The translations under genes and the position numbers were made by a program. Shown here one piece after another: positions 1 through 9,148 of a DNA stretch of 64,000 nt. Position 1 is the stretch's first letter; each line of letters opens with the position of its first letter. Below the pieces are notes generated by a model that did not search any database, was not told where the DNA came from, and saw only the letters and a program-made list of their open reading frames with translations. The stretch lies in contig NZ_JAEEGC010000026.1 in NCBI RefSeq assembly GCF_019207025.1, positions 1 through 64,000 on the forward strand, in the 5' to 3' direction. Origin of the DNA: Clostridium thailandense (GTDB taxonomy: Bacteria > Bacillota > Clostridia > Clostridiales > Clostridiaceae).

Positions 1-80
1 TATATTTACATTCTGGAAGACACATTTAAATACTTTAGACTTGTCAAAAGTATTTATAGTGCTGGAAGAATGTAAATATA
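1..80. repeat. inverted repeat at left edge (14-bp perfect arms)
   Basis: Bases 1-14 are the exact reverse complement of bases 67-80, with a 52-base middle. The element may continue left of the window. The rest of the gap (119-307) shows no convincing gene. Two short broken reading frames on the minus strand near 130-285 are too weak to call. Confidence 0.5.
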
Positions 81-89
81 TCCTGGAGC

Positions 90-118
90 ATAAGTTAAGT
101 GTCTAGTGTGTGTCTATA
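90..118 (+). repeat. R1 repeat arm (half element)
   Basis: This matches the right arm of a palindromic repeat family seen again at 18740, 24141, 50109 and 61590/61928. The shared core is AAGTTAAGTGTC followed by a GTG-rich block and TCTATA. Only one arm is visible here; its partner could lie outside the window or be lost. Confidence 0.55.
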
Positions 119-307
119 AATTTACCAGCCTTTTTTATTATTTCTTATCTTTTCCAATAAAGTCGTGCCACTTTAGAAGTTATTTTTTCCTCTACCATAT
201 CATTTACAGCCTTACTTTCTATATAACTTCTTAATAATGTATTTATCTTCTCGTGTTAAAAGCTTTGTTCTTCCAAAATAGTTCAAGAACTCTATATAAA
301 AATTCAT

Positions 308-946
308 CTACACAAATGATACTGATTTACTTTCTCGTGGTAAATGATTAGTATCATTTAATGATATTAAACAAGGATTAAATTCTTCGTCAAAATTCAC
401 CTGACTTATAGCAGTATTTCCCAAAACAATTTTATGATACATAGTCATATCCCATCCTAAAATTCCAATAAGTCCAGCCTTTAATATTCCTCCGTGTGCT
501 ACAATCGCCACTCTGTTTCCATTATGTTTCTTGGCAATTTTTAGAATACAGTTAGCTGCCCTTACAGATGCCAACTTTATACTCTTATCTCCACCACAAA
601 GGGGAGCTTCAAACTTATCAGTTTTCCACGTTTCAAAAGCTTCTGGATAACTTGTCTTTATTTGAGTAACAGTCATCCCTTCCCATTCTCCAAAATTAAT
701 TTCTCTTAAGTCGTTTTCTATCAAAAGTTTCTTTTTGCTCTCTGATGCTAAAATCCTTGCAGTTTCAAAAGCCCTTTTCAGCGGACTTGTATATATAAAA
801 TCAAACTTACTTTCAAGTCTTTCTTTTAGGTAGTTAGCTTGTACCAAGCCATTCTCAGCTAAATCTATATCTTTACACCCCTGAAATTTACCCAATGAAT
901 TCCATTTAGTTTCTCCATGTCTTATTAAAAATATTACTGTTTTCAT
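308..946 (-). CDS. histidine phosphatase family protein (phosphoglycerate mutase-like)
   Basis: A 212-residue cytoplasmic phosphatase of the branch-1 histidine phosphatase superfamily. The catalytic RHG motif is at residues 9-11 (His10). The supporting motifs follow in order: an arginine-containing TSPLKRA block near residue 50, FGEWEG near 80 and VAHGG near 150. An upstream in-frame ATG at 982 exists, but I chose 946 because GAAAGGTG lies 5-9 bases before it and the RHG motif then sits at the usual distance from the N-terminus. Family members dephosphorylate sugar phosphates, alpha-ribazole phosphate or nucleotides; nothing here identifies the substrate. It is the last gene of a minus-strand run after two CPBP proteases, 87 bases downstream of the nearer one. 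Confidence 0.85.
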   Translation of the reverse strand: MKTVIFLIRHGETKWNSLGKFQGCKDIDLAENGLVQANYLKERLESKFDFIYTSPLKRAFETARILASESKKKLLIENDLREINFGEWEGMTVTQIKTSYPEAFETWKTDKFEAPLCGGDKSIKLASVRAANCILKIAKKHNGNRVAIVAHGGILKAGLIGILGWDMTMYHKIVLGNTAISQVNFDEEFNPCLISLNDTNHLPRESKSVSFV

Positions 947-1033
947 TTTTTCACCTTTCAACTCAATTATTTTATCATGCACCGTTCAATCTTCGAACTT
1001 TAATTGCAACTCTTATTTAAACCTATCATCTTA

Positions 1034-1894
1034 CTATAAATAATCTATCAAACCAGACTTTGATAAATTTGCATTTCTAATATAGGATCGATTCTTATAA
1101 ATATATAAAGCATATATACCTATCATTATCATTCCTGTTATTAAAAAAGCTATGTTCACTTCAAATGGTACAGCTTCATTACTACTCACTTTATTTCCCA
1201 TAGTTTTCATAAATACAAAGAGATTATTCAAACCATGACATATTATAGCAGGAATCAAAGATTTGTATTTTAACACTAATATACAATTTGTTATTCCTAT
1301 AGCAAAGGTCATAGGGTTTGACCTAAAATGTATCATAAAAAATATACCTGATGTAAAAATTATTGCTCTAATTATCCCATATTTATTGTATAACTTACTT
1401 AAAAGAATACCTCTAAATATAATTTCCTCTAGTATAGGTGCCAGTAAAACTGTATCTACAAAATCAATAGTCATAATAAAGCTATTAGGCGCTTTTTCGT
1501 ATGTATCTTTAAGGCCTTTATTAAAATTTTGAACAATACCAGGATTAATTCTATACACTATATACAATAATATTAGAATCATTCCTATTCCTGCAATATA
1601 TGTCAATATTAATGATATAGGAACTTCAAATATAAAAGATTTCTTTTTAGGCCTTCCTATTACATCTTTAATGTTTATATTATTTTTCTTTAACTCACCT
1701 AAAGTTATTATTAATAACGCCAAATTGATTACAAGTGGCATAATACTAAGTATATAACCACTGCTAGGCTTCAATCTTTGCTTACCTACAATTAAAATTA
1801 TACCAACCAATGCTATAACAAAAATTACCATTGTCCCAATCAACTTTAAAAAATATCCTTTAAGTTTAACATATTTAAATAAATTTAAGTCCAT
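1034..1894 (-). CDS. CPBP family intramembrane protease (Abi/CAAX type)
   Basis: A 286-residue multi-pass membrane protein with the CPBP glutamic-protease signature: EEIIFRG at 156-162, His189 and the final motif ICHGLNN with His220. About seven to eight hydrophobic segments are visible. Family members cleave prenylated or other membrane proteins, or give self-immunity to bacteriocins; the substrate here is unknown. ATG 1894 has GGAGGTG directly upstream. The gene starts 15 bases after the paralogous CPBP gene ends, so the two are almost certainly co-transcribed. They lie downstream of an OmpR-type two-component system, a common arrangement for envelope-stress functions. Confidence 0.88.
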   Translation of the reverse strand: MDLNLFKYVKLKGYFLKLIGTMVIFVIALVGIILIVGKQRLKPSSGYILSIMPLVINLALLIITLGELKKNNINIKDVIGRPKKKSFIFEVPISLILTYIAGIGMILILLYIVYRINPGIVQNFNKGLKDTYEKAPNSFIMTIDFVDTVLLAPILEEIIFRGILLSKLYNKYGIIRAIIFTSGIFFMIHFRSNPMTFAIGITNCILVLKYKSLIPAIICHGLNNLFVFMKTMGNKVSSNEAVPFEVNIAFLITGMIMIGIYALYIYKNRSYIRNANLSKSGLIDYL

Positions 1895-1909
1895 AAAACA
1901 CCTCCACAG

Positions 1910-2749
1910 TTAAATTATACTTTCCGTAATTTGCATTTTCTCTGGCCAATTCTTCTTAATATATTTTACAGTAAAGAAACCTGAAACTAAAAAACCAACT
2001 AAACTTATTGGCAACCAAAGCATAATATCACTTTTACTAATGTTACTGCTCCCTGAAGAACTGGAAGTAAAAAATGAAATAACTTGAACTAATGATACCA
2101 AAAAGTTATTAAAAGCATGTATACTTATGGTAATTAATATATTTTCTGTTTTTATATATATTAAGCACATCATAATCCCAAAGGCAAATGCTCCTAAGAA
2201 AGCAAGATCCGCATGCATTATTCCAAATAAAATGGATGATAATATTATTGCTTTAAAAACACCATACTTCATTTTCACTCTATTTAAAATAACACCTCTA
2301 AACATACATTCTTCAACAGCAGGAGCTAACAATACTGCACCTATACAATTAAAAATCAAGGAACTAAGAGTATTGCTGCTATTTTCGTTAGTATCTGCTA
2401 ATAGTTTATTACAAAATTCTGGACTTATCATATAAGCTAAACAAAGTGCTAAACATGCAAAACTAAGACTTAAAATAACATTTATACAAACTACTTTTAT
2501 TACTTCACCCCACTTAAATTTGCACTTAAAATCCTCTACAATAGGCTTTAACTCTATCTTGCTTTTAACACATTTATACATAAACCAAAAGAACATAAGC
2601 AGATTAATTACCACTAGCCAAAAATTAAAATCTAATATAGTAATTTCTTTAAAATAAGATTGTTCTGATACTATAATACTGAATATAACAACAAAAAAAT
2701 ATACAAGTACTAATTTCTTTATTGTTATATTCTCAAAAAAATTCCTCAT
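1910..2749 (-). CDS. CPBP family intramembrane protease (paralogue)
   Basis: A 279-residue membrane protein with the CPBP motifs EECMFRG at 146-152, His179 in FGIMHADL and His211 in SIHAFNN. All predicted active-site residues are present. It is a divergent tandem paralogue of the next gene downstream and probably heads a two-gene operon. The gap upstream (2750-2924) carries repeats shared with 43.9 kb, so linkage to the two-component system is uncertain. It may cleave a membrane substrate or confer bacteriocin immunity; the sequence does not decide. Confidence 0.87.
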   Translation of the reverse strand: MRNFFENITIKKLVLVYFFVVIFSIIVSEQSYFKEITILDFNFWLVVINLLMFFWFMYKCVKSKIELKPIVEDFKCKFKWGEVIKVVCINVILSLSFACLALCLAYMISPEFCNKLLADTNENSSNTLSSLIFNCIGAVLLAPAVEECMFRGVILNRVKMKYGVFKAIILSSILFGIMHADLAFLGAFAFGIMMCLIYIKTENILITISIHAFNNFLVSLVQVISFFTSSSSGSSNISKSDIMLWLPISLVGFLVSGFFTVKYIKKNWPEKMQITESII

Positions 2750-2785
2750 TCATAACCCTCCATTATTAAGCAAAGAACTCAAATG

Positions 2786-2913
2786 TTAAGCAGATATCCC
2801 AAATCTTAAGCAGATATCCCAAATCTATGATTTGGAGATAGTCGCTTACATAGAGTGCTGATTTGCAGTGAATCACTTACTCATTTGACTAAAAGAAGAA
2901 GGAGTTTCATTTA
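2786..2913. repeat. R4 repeat: tandem 20-mer plus hairpin, shared with 43883-43957
   Basis: Two perfect 20-bp tandem copies at 2786-2805 and 2806-2825 begin TTAAGCAGATATCCC. The second copy pairs with GATTTGGAGATAGTCGCTTA downstream to form an imperfect hairpin. A tail near 2880-2912 (ACTCATTTGAC, then GGAGTTTCATTT) is also found after the equivalent hairpin at 43.9 kb. It fills the gap between the histidine kinase and the CPBP genes. Confidence 0.65.
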
Positions 2914-2924
2914 ATAATAGTCGT

Positions 2925-4370
2925 TTATAATAACTTCAACTGTATTACAAACGCCGTTTTAAAATCTTGTTCTGACTCAAGATACAATTTACCACCATGT
3001 TTTTCAATTATTTTATATGCAATCGAAAGACCTATACCTGTTCCTCCACTGGTTTTTCTTGATAAGTCTCCTCTTGTAAAAGCTTCAAATATTTGCTCCT
3101 TTAATCCTTCCTCAATGCCTACTCCATTATCTGCAATTATAATTTCTATACTCTTTAGCTTTTTCTCAAGTTCTATTTTTAGAGTTGTATAGTCTGGGTT
3201 GTACTTTAAAGCATTTGAAATAATATTGGAAATTGCCCTTGACATTTCATTTTTATCAAATTCATATTCAATAGCATATTCAGGTATATCAATTATAAAT
3301 TCAAAATTTCTATTTTCAATTTCGGGATAAAACTCAACAACTAGTTCTCTCATAAACTCACAAATGTCAATTCTTTCTTTATACATAATATAAGTATCAT
3401 TATTAAGCTTGGCTAATTCATGAATGTTTTCAATAAGACTGGTTACCCTCTGAGATTTTTCATATATTGTTTTAAGATACAGCCTTTTTTTATCTTCATC
3501 TACAACAACTCCATCATATAATGCCTTTGAATATCCCTGTACAGAAGACACTGGAGTTTTTAAATCATGAGAAATATCCACAAAAAATTGCTGCTTTAGT
3601 CTTTCAACTTTTTCTCTTTCCAGTTCACTAGCTTGAATCTTTTCTGCCATAAAATTAAAAGCATCCTTTATCTGTGCAAATTCATTGGCTGCTTTAAAGT
3701 TAATCCTAGTAGAATAATCTCCCTCTGTCATTTTCTTTATTCCTTCAAGTATTTTATTTAATGGCTTTACTATTTTTCTGGATGTCCAGAATGCATAAAA
3801 TAATATTACTATAATTAAAAATACTAATATGATAAGCATTCCTATAACTATATGGATAGCTGCCTTTTCTATATATTTTTGGGGTTCGTTTACTCTGCTT
3901 ATTTCTATTTTTATAACTCCAGGAGGTACTTTAACTATACAGTAATATTTCTTTCCTTCTGAATAAAAAGGAGTTATTGAATTCAAATTTTCATTTCCTA
4001 TTTTTGATACATCTAAATTCCAATTCATTAGTTCATACATTTCTGCCTCTGTATAAGCTTTTTTATCATCTTTCTTTTTACCAATAACATGAATCAAATT
4101 CCTATCTGAATCTAATATTTCCACCCATCCTCCAACAGAAGTGATTTTTGAAGCATCTATACTTTTATAATCGCTTTTTACTATCTTTGAGGCCATGTAA
4201 AACTGCTGCATTTCTCCTATATATTCCTGTGAAGTTATCATTCTTCCTATGCCAAAAATCGGAAATGATACGCCAGCGATAAATACCAATATAATAAGAA
4301 ATACAAATAGTAAATAATTTTGAAACATTGAAGTATATACTTTTTTTGATTTTCTTCTTATCTTAAACAT
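2925..4370 (-). CDS. HAMP-domain sensor histidine kinase
   Basis: A 481-residue membrane kinase. A first transmembrane segment lies at about 17-45, an extracellular sensor at 46-170, a second segment at 171-195 and HAMP at about 196-250. The HisKA helix carries ISHDLKTP with phospho-acceptor His268. The ATPase domain has NIISNALKYN (N box, about 383), DNGVGI (about 416) and GGTGIGLS (about 443). The ATG overlaps the stop of the upstream regulator by 8 bases, so the pair is translationally coupled. The signal sensed is unknown. Nearby CPBP proteases suggest an envelope or antimicrobial-peptide role, by inference only. Confidence 0.92.
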   Translation of the reverse strand: MFKIRRKSKKVYTSMFQNYLLFVFLIILVFIAGVSFPIFGIGRMITSQEYIGEMQQFYMASKIVKSDYKSIDASKITSVGGWVEILDSDRNLIHVIGKKKDDKKAYTEAEMYELMNWNLDVSKIGNENLNSITPFYSEGKKYYCIVKVPPGVIKIEISRVNEPQKYIEKAAIHIVIGMLIILVFLIIVILFYAFWTSRKIVKPLNKILEGIKKMTEGDYSTRINFKAANEFAQIKDAFNFMAEKIQASELEREKVERLKQQFFVDISHDLKTPVSSVQGYSKALYDGVVVDEDKKRLYLKTIYEKSQRVTSLIENIHELAKLNNDTYIMYKERIDICEFMRELVVEFYPEIENRNFEFIIDIPEYAIEYEFDKNEMSRAISNIISNALKYNPDYTTLKIELEKKLKSIEIIIADNGVGIEEGLKEQIFEAFTRGDLSRKTSGGTGIGLSIAYKIIEKHGGKLYLESEQDFKTAFVIQLKLL

Positions 4371-5064
4371 TATTTAAATTCTCCATAAATTTATACCCAA
4401 GACCCCTTATAGTTTTAATGTATATAGGTTTTTTAGAATCTTCCTCAATTTTTTCTCTAAGTTTACTCATATGAACCATTATTGAATTATCATCACCATA
4501 AAAGGTTTCTTCCCACACTTGTTCAAAGATTTGCTTTTTAGTAAATACCCTGCCTGGACTACTCATTAAAAGTAAAAGAATTTTATATTCTGTTGAGGTA
4601 AGAGCAACTTCTTCATTATTTTTGTAAAGAACATATGTAGCTTTGTCCAACCTTAAAGTGCCAAATTCTATAATTTCAACCTTTTCCTTTGTATTTTCAT
4701 TAAATTTATAATATCTTCTAAGCTGAGCTTTTATTCTTGCTGCAATCTCAAGTGGGTTAAAGGGCTTAGTTACATAATCGTCTGCACCAAGCTCTAATCC
4801 AAGTATCCTGTCACTGTATTCACCCTTTGCAGAAAGCATGATAACAGGAATATTGAATTTCTCCCTTATCCTTTTTATTAACTGATATCCATCTATATTA
4901 GGCATCATTATATCAATTACAGCAATATCAATATTATTTGATTGTAAAATATCTAATGCCATGCTACCATCGTAAGCTTTAAACAATTCATATTCTTTTT
5001 CTAAATATAATGATAAGAGTTCTACTAACTCCTTTTCATCATCAGCAATTAATACTTTTTTCAT
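4363..5064 (-). CDS. OmpR/PhoB-family response regulator
   Basis: A 233-residue DNA-binding regulator. The receiver domain has the acidic pocket ADDE (8-10), phospho-acceptor Asp51 in VIDIMMP and the conserved lysine in TKPF near 100. A winged-helix DNA-binding domain covers about 130-228 and ends with the typical YIKTIRGLGYKF. It is cotranscribed with the overlapping kinase. Upstream there is a clear promoter (5120-5148) and a set of 11-bp-phased direct repeats (5192-5220), which suggests autoregulation. Confidence 0.93.
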   Translation of the reverse strand: MKKVLIADDEKELVELLSLYLEKEYELFKAYDGSMALDILQSNNIDIAVIDIMMPNIDGYQLIKRIREKFNIPVIMLSAKGEYSDRILGLELGADDYVTKPFNPLEIAARIKAQLRRYYKFNENTKEKVEIIEFGTLRLDKATYVLYKNNEEVALTSTEYKILLLLMSSPGRVFTKKQIFEQVWEETFYGDDNSIMVHMSKLREKIEEDSKKPIYIKTIRGLGYKFMENLNNV

Positions 5065-5119
5065 AAAGATACAACTCCTCTTCCCCTATGCATATGGATT
5101 GGCTTTACATTTACTAATT

Positions 5120-5148
5120 ATTATAACAGTTATACTTTATTTATCCAA
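5120..5148 (-). promoter_or_regulatory. sigma-A type promoter of the response regulator/kinase operon
   Basis: On the minus strand, TTGGAT (5143-5148) and TATAAT (5120-5125) are separated by exactly 17 bases. The -10 box lies about 55 bases upstream of the regulator ATG. Confidence 0.65.
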
Positions 5149-5191
5149 TTTTCACTACGTATTTAATTCTATATTGGTATCATTTAGCTTA

Positions 5192-5220
5192 ACTTAACAA
5201 AACCTTAAGATTACCTTAAG
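5192..5220 (-). promoter_or_regulatory. three 11-bp-phased direct repeats, likely OmpR-family operator
   Basis: On the minus strand CTTAAGG occurs at 5214-5220 and 5203-5209, with a related GTTAAGT at 5192-5198. All are spaced 11 bp start to start, the phasing OmpR/PhoB regulators use. The site lies about 45 bases upstream of the -35 box. Autoregulation by the adjacent regulator is inferred. Confidence 0.5.
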
Positions 5221-5222
5221 AA

Positions 5223-5257
5223 AAAAACTGCTGACAATAAAATCGTCAACAGTTTTT
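5223..5257 (-). terminator. intrinsic terminator after the MBL-fold gene
   Basis: A 13-bp stem with one mismatch (AAAAACTG.TGAC with GTCA.CAGTTTTT) and a 9-base loop, followed on the minus strand by a run of U. It lies 34 bases beyond the stop at 5291. Confidence 0.75.
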
Positions 5258-5290
5258 AAAAATATCATCTAAACTTTCAGTCGTGGGCAT

Positions 5291-6151
5291 CTAAATTTCA
5301 ATAACAGTTCCTGTTTTATTAATAAAAAATCCTTTACATCCTTCAGCAAATAGTTCCACAGCCTTTTCGCCAGTACAGTGAGATACTCCAACCATGCTTA
5401 TATCCAAATCATTAAAATATTCAATAGATTTTTTAATTCTGTCATTATCAGCCTCAACAAGATGAGTACCTCCAACAACACCTAGTACTTTCTTTTGAAA
5501 AGTTTCACTTATAGTAGTTACCATATTAAGAACTCCTGGGTGAGAACATCCAAGAAGAATTAATAAACCTTTTGGAGTATCTAGTACAAGTGCAATTTCA
5601 TCAGAGAAACTATCGGTTATATATTTATTTCCTACTTTTATTTGCATACTCTTATTTGCTTTTTCAAAGCTGTGATATTTATTAAAATTTGAACATATGT
5701 ATATGTTCTCTGATATTTCAGTTACACTAGTACGTACAAAATTAATTGGAATTCTATTTGACTTTAAATAACTTTCATTAAAATTTATTCCAACATATGT
5801 ATAACCTGTTTCATTAGAAAAATCAGTTTTAAGCTTTCCATCTGAGTAATGATATCTATCACTATTATTAAAAAAATCTTCGCCTATAAATAATTGAGGC
5901 CTTATATTAAAGTTTTCTATAAATCGTTTAATTCCACCACAATGATCATAATGCGCATGACTCAATACAATTATATCTGTTTTAGAAATATCAATATTTA
6001 ACTTTTTAGCATTATCTATGAAGTCTCCACTTTTGCCTGTATCAAAAAGAATATTACAGTTAGGTGTCTGAATAAACATAGATAGTCCATGCTCGTTTTT
6101 CAATACTTTTAAATCATCCTGTGAATTTTCAATTAGAGTTGTAATTTTCAA
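5291..6151 (-). CDS. MBL-fold metallohydrolase (MptE/PqsE-like family)
   Basis: A 286-residue metallo-beta-lactamase-fold enzyme. The metal-binding motif SHAHYDHCGG has His65, His67, Asp69 and His70; later ligands are likely in GCSHPG (about 202) and VSHCTG (about 256). It resembles the clade often named 7,8-dihydropterin-6-methyl-4-(ribofuranosyl)-aminobenzene phosphate synthase, although most bacterial members are uncharacterised hydrolases. Translation starts at TTG 6151, supported by AGAGGGGGG 7 bases upstream; no better ATG precedes the conserved region. It sits directly after a decayed chemotaxis gene. Confidence 0.8.
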   Translation of the reverse strand: MKITTLIENSQDDLKVLKNEHGLSMFIQTPNCNILFDTGKSGDFIDNAKKLNIDISKTDIIVLSHAHYDHCGGIKRFIENFNIRPQLFIGEDFFNNSDRYHYSDGKLKTDFSNETGYTYVGINFNESYLKSNRIPINFVRTSVTEISENIYICSNFNKYHSFEKANKSMQIKVGNKYITDSFSDEIALVLDTPKGLLILLGCSHPGVLNMVTTISETFQKKVLGVVGGTHLVEADNDRIKKSIEYFNDLDISMVGVSHCTGEKAVELFAEGCKGFFINKTGTVIEI

Positions 6152-6166
6152 AATAAATCCCCCCTC

Positions 6167-6656
6167 TTACAATTTTGACACAATATCTTTTAGTATAGCA
6201 GCATTTGAATTTAATTTCTGGATTGTAGATGATATTTCTTCAATAGAAGCTGTTTGTTTATCTAACACATTATTTGAATCATTAAATTTCTGAGATATTT
6301 CATTTGAAACTACTCCAAAGCCTTTCAAGACTAGTTCCAATTACAATGGTATCTACAATTGTGTTATTTTCATATACTGGTACAGCCATAGCTTTCAAGG
6401 GTGTACCAAAAACTTCTTTAGGCACTATGATAGAAACTGGCTTTTTCTGTTTAAGACATTCATATGCTGCACATCCAACAGGTATAGCGTCTCCAGTTTT
6501 CGAGGACATTTTGATATTCTCACTATCTTGTACTAATAAAAACTTTTCTGTATTAGATATAGTAAATGCTAATTCATCCTCAAAGTAATGTTTAAAATAC
6601 GGTATTAAGTTATAAAAAGATTGAATTAGTTCATTATCACTTATGTTATTAACCAA
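6167..6656 (-). pseudogene. internally deleted, frameshifted chemotaxis receptor gene
   Basis: The first 118 codons encode an intact N-terminal sensing domain of the small soluble MCP type (MVNNISDNEL..., with VIGTSLER near residue 110). Translation then runs into a stop at 6300. In another frame the DNA continues with GFGVVSNEI, which is the conserved MCP signalling-tip motif, then a coiled-coil tail ending at 6167. The middle of the gene, including most of the methylation and signalling helices, is missing. The junction lies in the shared run GAAAGGCTTTGG near 6325. A functional receptor is not expected, although the 118-residue sensor domain could still be made. Confidence 0.8.
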
Positions 6657-6961
6657 CTTAACATCCCCTTTTATATAAATTCAATGCTTCTAAAAGTATG
6701 TACTCATTATATCGTCATTTACTACAAAATTCAAACTTCAACGAATCGTACCATAAACGGACTATATTACCAAACCTGGCTTACTATGTATTATACTTAA
6801 AACTTTTTTGCTAATATAAGAAAGTACTTTGGAAAATCTTAAAATTTTTGATATAATAAAATTTTTTACTTTATTTAGTCGAATAATATTATCATATTTA
6901 TAAATTAGCAGTATAATATTTAGTGCTAATTTATAATTCTACAGAAAGGAGTGTTTCTATT

Positions 6962-7687
6962 TTGATTTCTAATCATCTAAGCACTTTACAAAAAAATAAA
7001 TTTAAGCTACCTCTAAATAATATTACTAATGAATCACTTCATCTCGGAGTGCTCCTTGCCATAGTTGGAGGTTTTTTAGATGCCTATACCTATATATCAA
7101 GAGGTGGCGTTTTCGCTAATGCTCAAACAGGGAATATAGTATTATTAGGAGTTGAAGCTGCAAAAGGAAACTTTAGACAAGCAACCATGTCTCTTGCTCC
7201 TATTTTAGCTTTTATATTAGGTGTAATAATCTGTGAATGGTCAAAGAAATTACCAAATGAATCTTTTATAAAAGACTCACCCCGAGCTGTCTTAATTCTT
7301 GAAGTTATAATTCTTTTTATTATAGGATTTATACCAAATACTGTTCCAAATGATATTGTAAATATTACTGTATCTTTTGTTTCATCCTTACAAATTTGTA
7401 CCTTTAGAACACTAGTCGATTCACCTTATAGTACTACAATGTGTACTGGTAATTTACGTTCAGCTTCCTACGCAGCTTATGTTGCATTCACAGAAAAAGA
7501 TAAAAAAGCTGCAGTGCGATCTCTTCGCTATTTTGTAATTATATTTTTCTTTCTATTTGGAGCACTTTTAGGTGGTTTTCTTACACTAAACTTTGGAATA
7601 AAAGCCATTTGGTCTGCAGCTCTTATATTAGTTTTTTCTATTATTGTATTTAGTATAGATGAACTTAGAAATAAACACATTGCTTAA
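6962..7687 (+). CDS. YoaK/DUF1275 family membrane protein
   Basis: A 241-residue integral membrane protein with about six to seven hydrophobic helices. The N-terminal block has the DUF1275 features GGFLDAYTYISRGG and ANAQTGNIVLLG, and the middle has CTGNLRSA. The family's function is unproven; some members are annotated as transporters. I chose TTG 6962 because AAAGGAG sits about 10 bases upstream; an upstream GTG at 6923 would place that ribosome site inside the gene. It stands alone and ends at a bidirectional terminator. Confidence 0.82.
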   Translation: MISNHLSTLQKNKFKLPLNNITNESLHLGVLLAIVGGFLDAYTYISRGGVFANAQTGNIVLLGVEAAKGNFRQATMSLAPILAFILGVIICEWSKKLPNESFIKDSPRAVLILEVIILFIIGFIPNTVPNDIVNITVSFVSSLQICTFRTLVDSPYSTTMCTGNLRSASYAAYVAFTEKDKKAAVRSLRYFVIIFFFLFGALLGGFLTLNFGIKAIWSAALILVFSIIVFSIDELRNKHIA

Positions 7688-7718
7688 TTATTACTACATA
7701 GAAATCTCATATAAAAAC

Positions 7719-7769
7719 AAAAACCATGCATAAATAGAAAAATAAATTTTCTTATATGCATGGCTTTTA
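7719..7769. terminator. bidirectional intrinsic terminator
   Basis: AAACCATGCATA pairs with TATGCATGGCTTTT across an AT-rich loop, with A and T runs on the two sides. It separates the DUF1275 gene from the convergent kinase gene. A close relative in sequence and shape lies at 42274-42331. Confidence 0.75.
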
Positions 7770-7816
7770 TTCATAAAAACTTATAACTCTCCAATTCTCA
7801 ACATTCCCATTTAAAT

Positions 7817-9148
7817 TTATACTTTAGTCCTCAAAACTATAGAAACCTTAAAATTTTTTTCGTCTACTACCTTAAACTCAGAATTTCCACCGTATTTTTC
7901 TGCTACTGCCCTAACAGATGAAATTCCAATGCCTCTATTACCATTACGTTTAATTGAAAAGAACTGTTCATTATCATATAATACATGTCCATCAAAACCA
8001 TTGCCAATGACAATAACAAGTTCTCCCATTTTCATACCTGCTCTAACACGAATAAATTTTTCTCCAGATTTCATTCTCTCACAAGCTTCCAGTGCGTTTT
8101 CAATACAGTTACCAAAAATGATAGAAAGATCTGAATCCAAAATGCCTATATCCGTAGGAATACTAATTTTAAAATCAGTTCTGATACCTTTTTCTTTCGC
8201 AAGCCCGATATAATAGCAAACTAAAACATTAACTGCAGTATTTTCGCAAATAGTTTTCTCTACATCCACCGGAATACTTTGATGTTGTTCTTCTAAATAT
8301 TTAAGCAATTCCGCTTTTTTATCCGCCTCAATATACCTTCTTACTAATATAAGGTGATGCCGTAAATCATGACGTGCTTTTCGAGTTTTTTCAACGTTCT
8401 CAGCAATAGCCTTGTATTGCTTTTTCTGCATTTGAAGCTGTTGATCGATAAAATAGAGTCGTTCCTTCAAATTAGCATTGTCAGATAACTGTTTTAATGT
8501 TTTTAGTAATATATAACAAGCAGTAAAAGCCCCGATTCCAATCATATATCGTGTTACAATATGTTTCCAACTTTCTGCAGTACTTAAATCTGTGGTGAAA
8601 ATCAAGCCCATAGAATAAAACATAAATGGAATCAGCCAAATAAATTTCCAAATATCTGTTTCTACTGAATCTGCAAATTTTTTTAACCGTTTTAGTATCA
8701 ATTCAAACATTGCAGGAAATGTAAATATAATCTGTACAATTACTGCAACATTAGTAATTGTATAAGGGTGTTTTTCAGAAACCTCCTGAAAAATATTTGC
8801 TTCTAAGAAATTTGCTGTGCCAAAAATTACAGCTGAGTAACTTGCCACTATCAAATAAAAGAAAAACTGTTTGAAAAATTTATCCTTAATTACAATAAAA
8901 GAATATAATGCAAAAATTCCTCCCCATGCTATACGGTAAACTTGAATTTCCATACCATTTATGCTTCCATTATTCGTAATATAAGAAAATACTCCTGCTT
9001 CTAGAGTAATAAGGAATGTATAAATAATAATTACATTTCTTAATGAAATCCTTAACTTATCCAAAAATGGATAGTATCTCAGTATACTTAAAGGTATCAT
9101 AAACAATAGGATGTAGAGTATCTTCATTACTATATTAAACATAATCAT
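7817..9148 (-). CDS. AgrC-like GHKL sensor histidine kinase (HK1)
   Basis: A 443-residue kinase. About six membrane helices occupy residues 5-215, followed by a coiled coil (225-255) and the phospho-acceptor motif RHDLRHH (His260). A GHKL ATPase domain of the AgrC/HATPase_c_5 type follows, with NCIENALEACE and GNRGIGISSVRA. ATG 9148 overlaps the regulator's TGA as ATGA; a GTG six bases earlier is possible. AgrC-type kinases usually sense peptides, but no AgrB or AgrD gene is visible nearby. HK1 is closely similar along its whole length to HK2 at 17085-18416. Confidence 0.9.
   Translation of the reverse strand: MIMFNIVMKILYILLFMIPLSILRYYPFLDKLRISLRNVIIIYTFLITLEAGVFSYITNNGSINGMEIQVYRIAWGGIFALYSFIVIKDKFFKQFFFYLIVASYSAVIFGTANFLEANIFQEVSEKHPYTITNVAVIVQIIFTFPAMFELILKRLKKFADSVETDIWKFIWLIPFMFYSMGLIFTTDLSTAESWKHIVTRYMIGIGAFTACYILLKTLKQLSDNANLKERLYFIDQQLQMQKKQYKAIAENVEKTRKARHDLRHHLILVRRYIEADKKAELLKYLEEQHQSIPVDVEKTICENTAVNVLVCYYIGLAKEKGIRTDFKISIPTDIGILDSDLSIIFGNCIENALEACERMKSGEKFIRVRAGMKMGELVIVIGNGFDGHVLYDNEQFFSIKRNGNRGIGISSVRAVAEKYGGNSEFKVVDEKNFKVSIVLRTKV

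Noticed and set aside
130-285. Two short minus-strand frames that could join into a 50-residue peptide
   Set aside because: They need a frameshift, lack a convincing ribosome site and match no family I recognise.
2786-2825. Tandem 20-mer as a possible CRISPR start
   Set aside because: Only two copies, no spacer between them, and the sequence belongs to a dispersed hairpin repeat.
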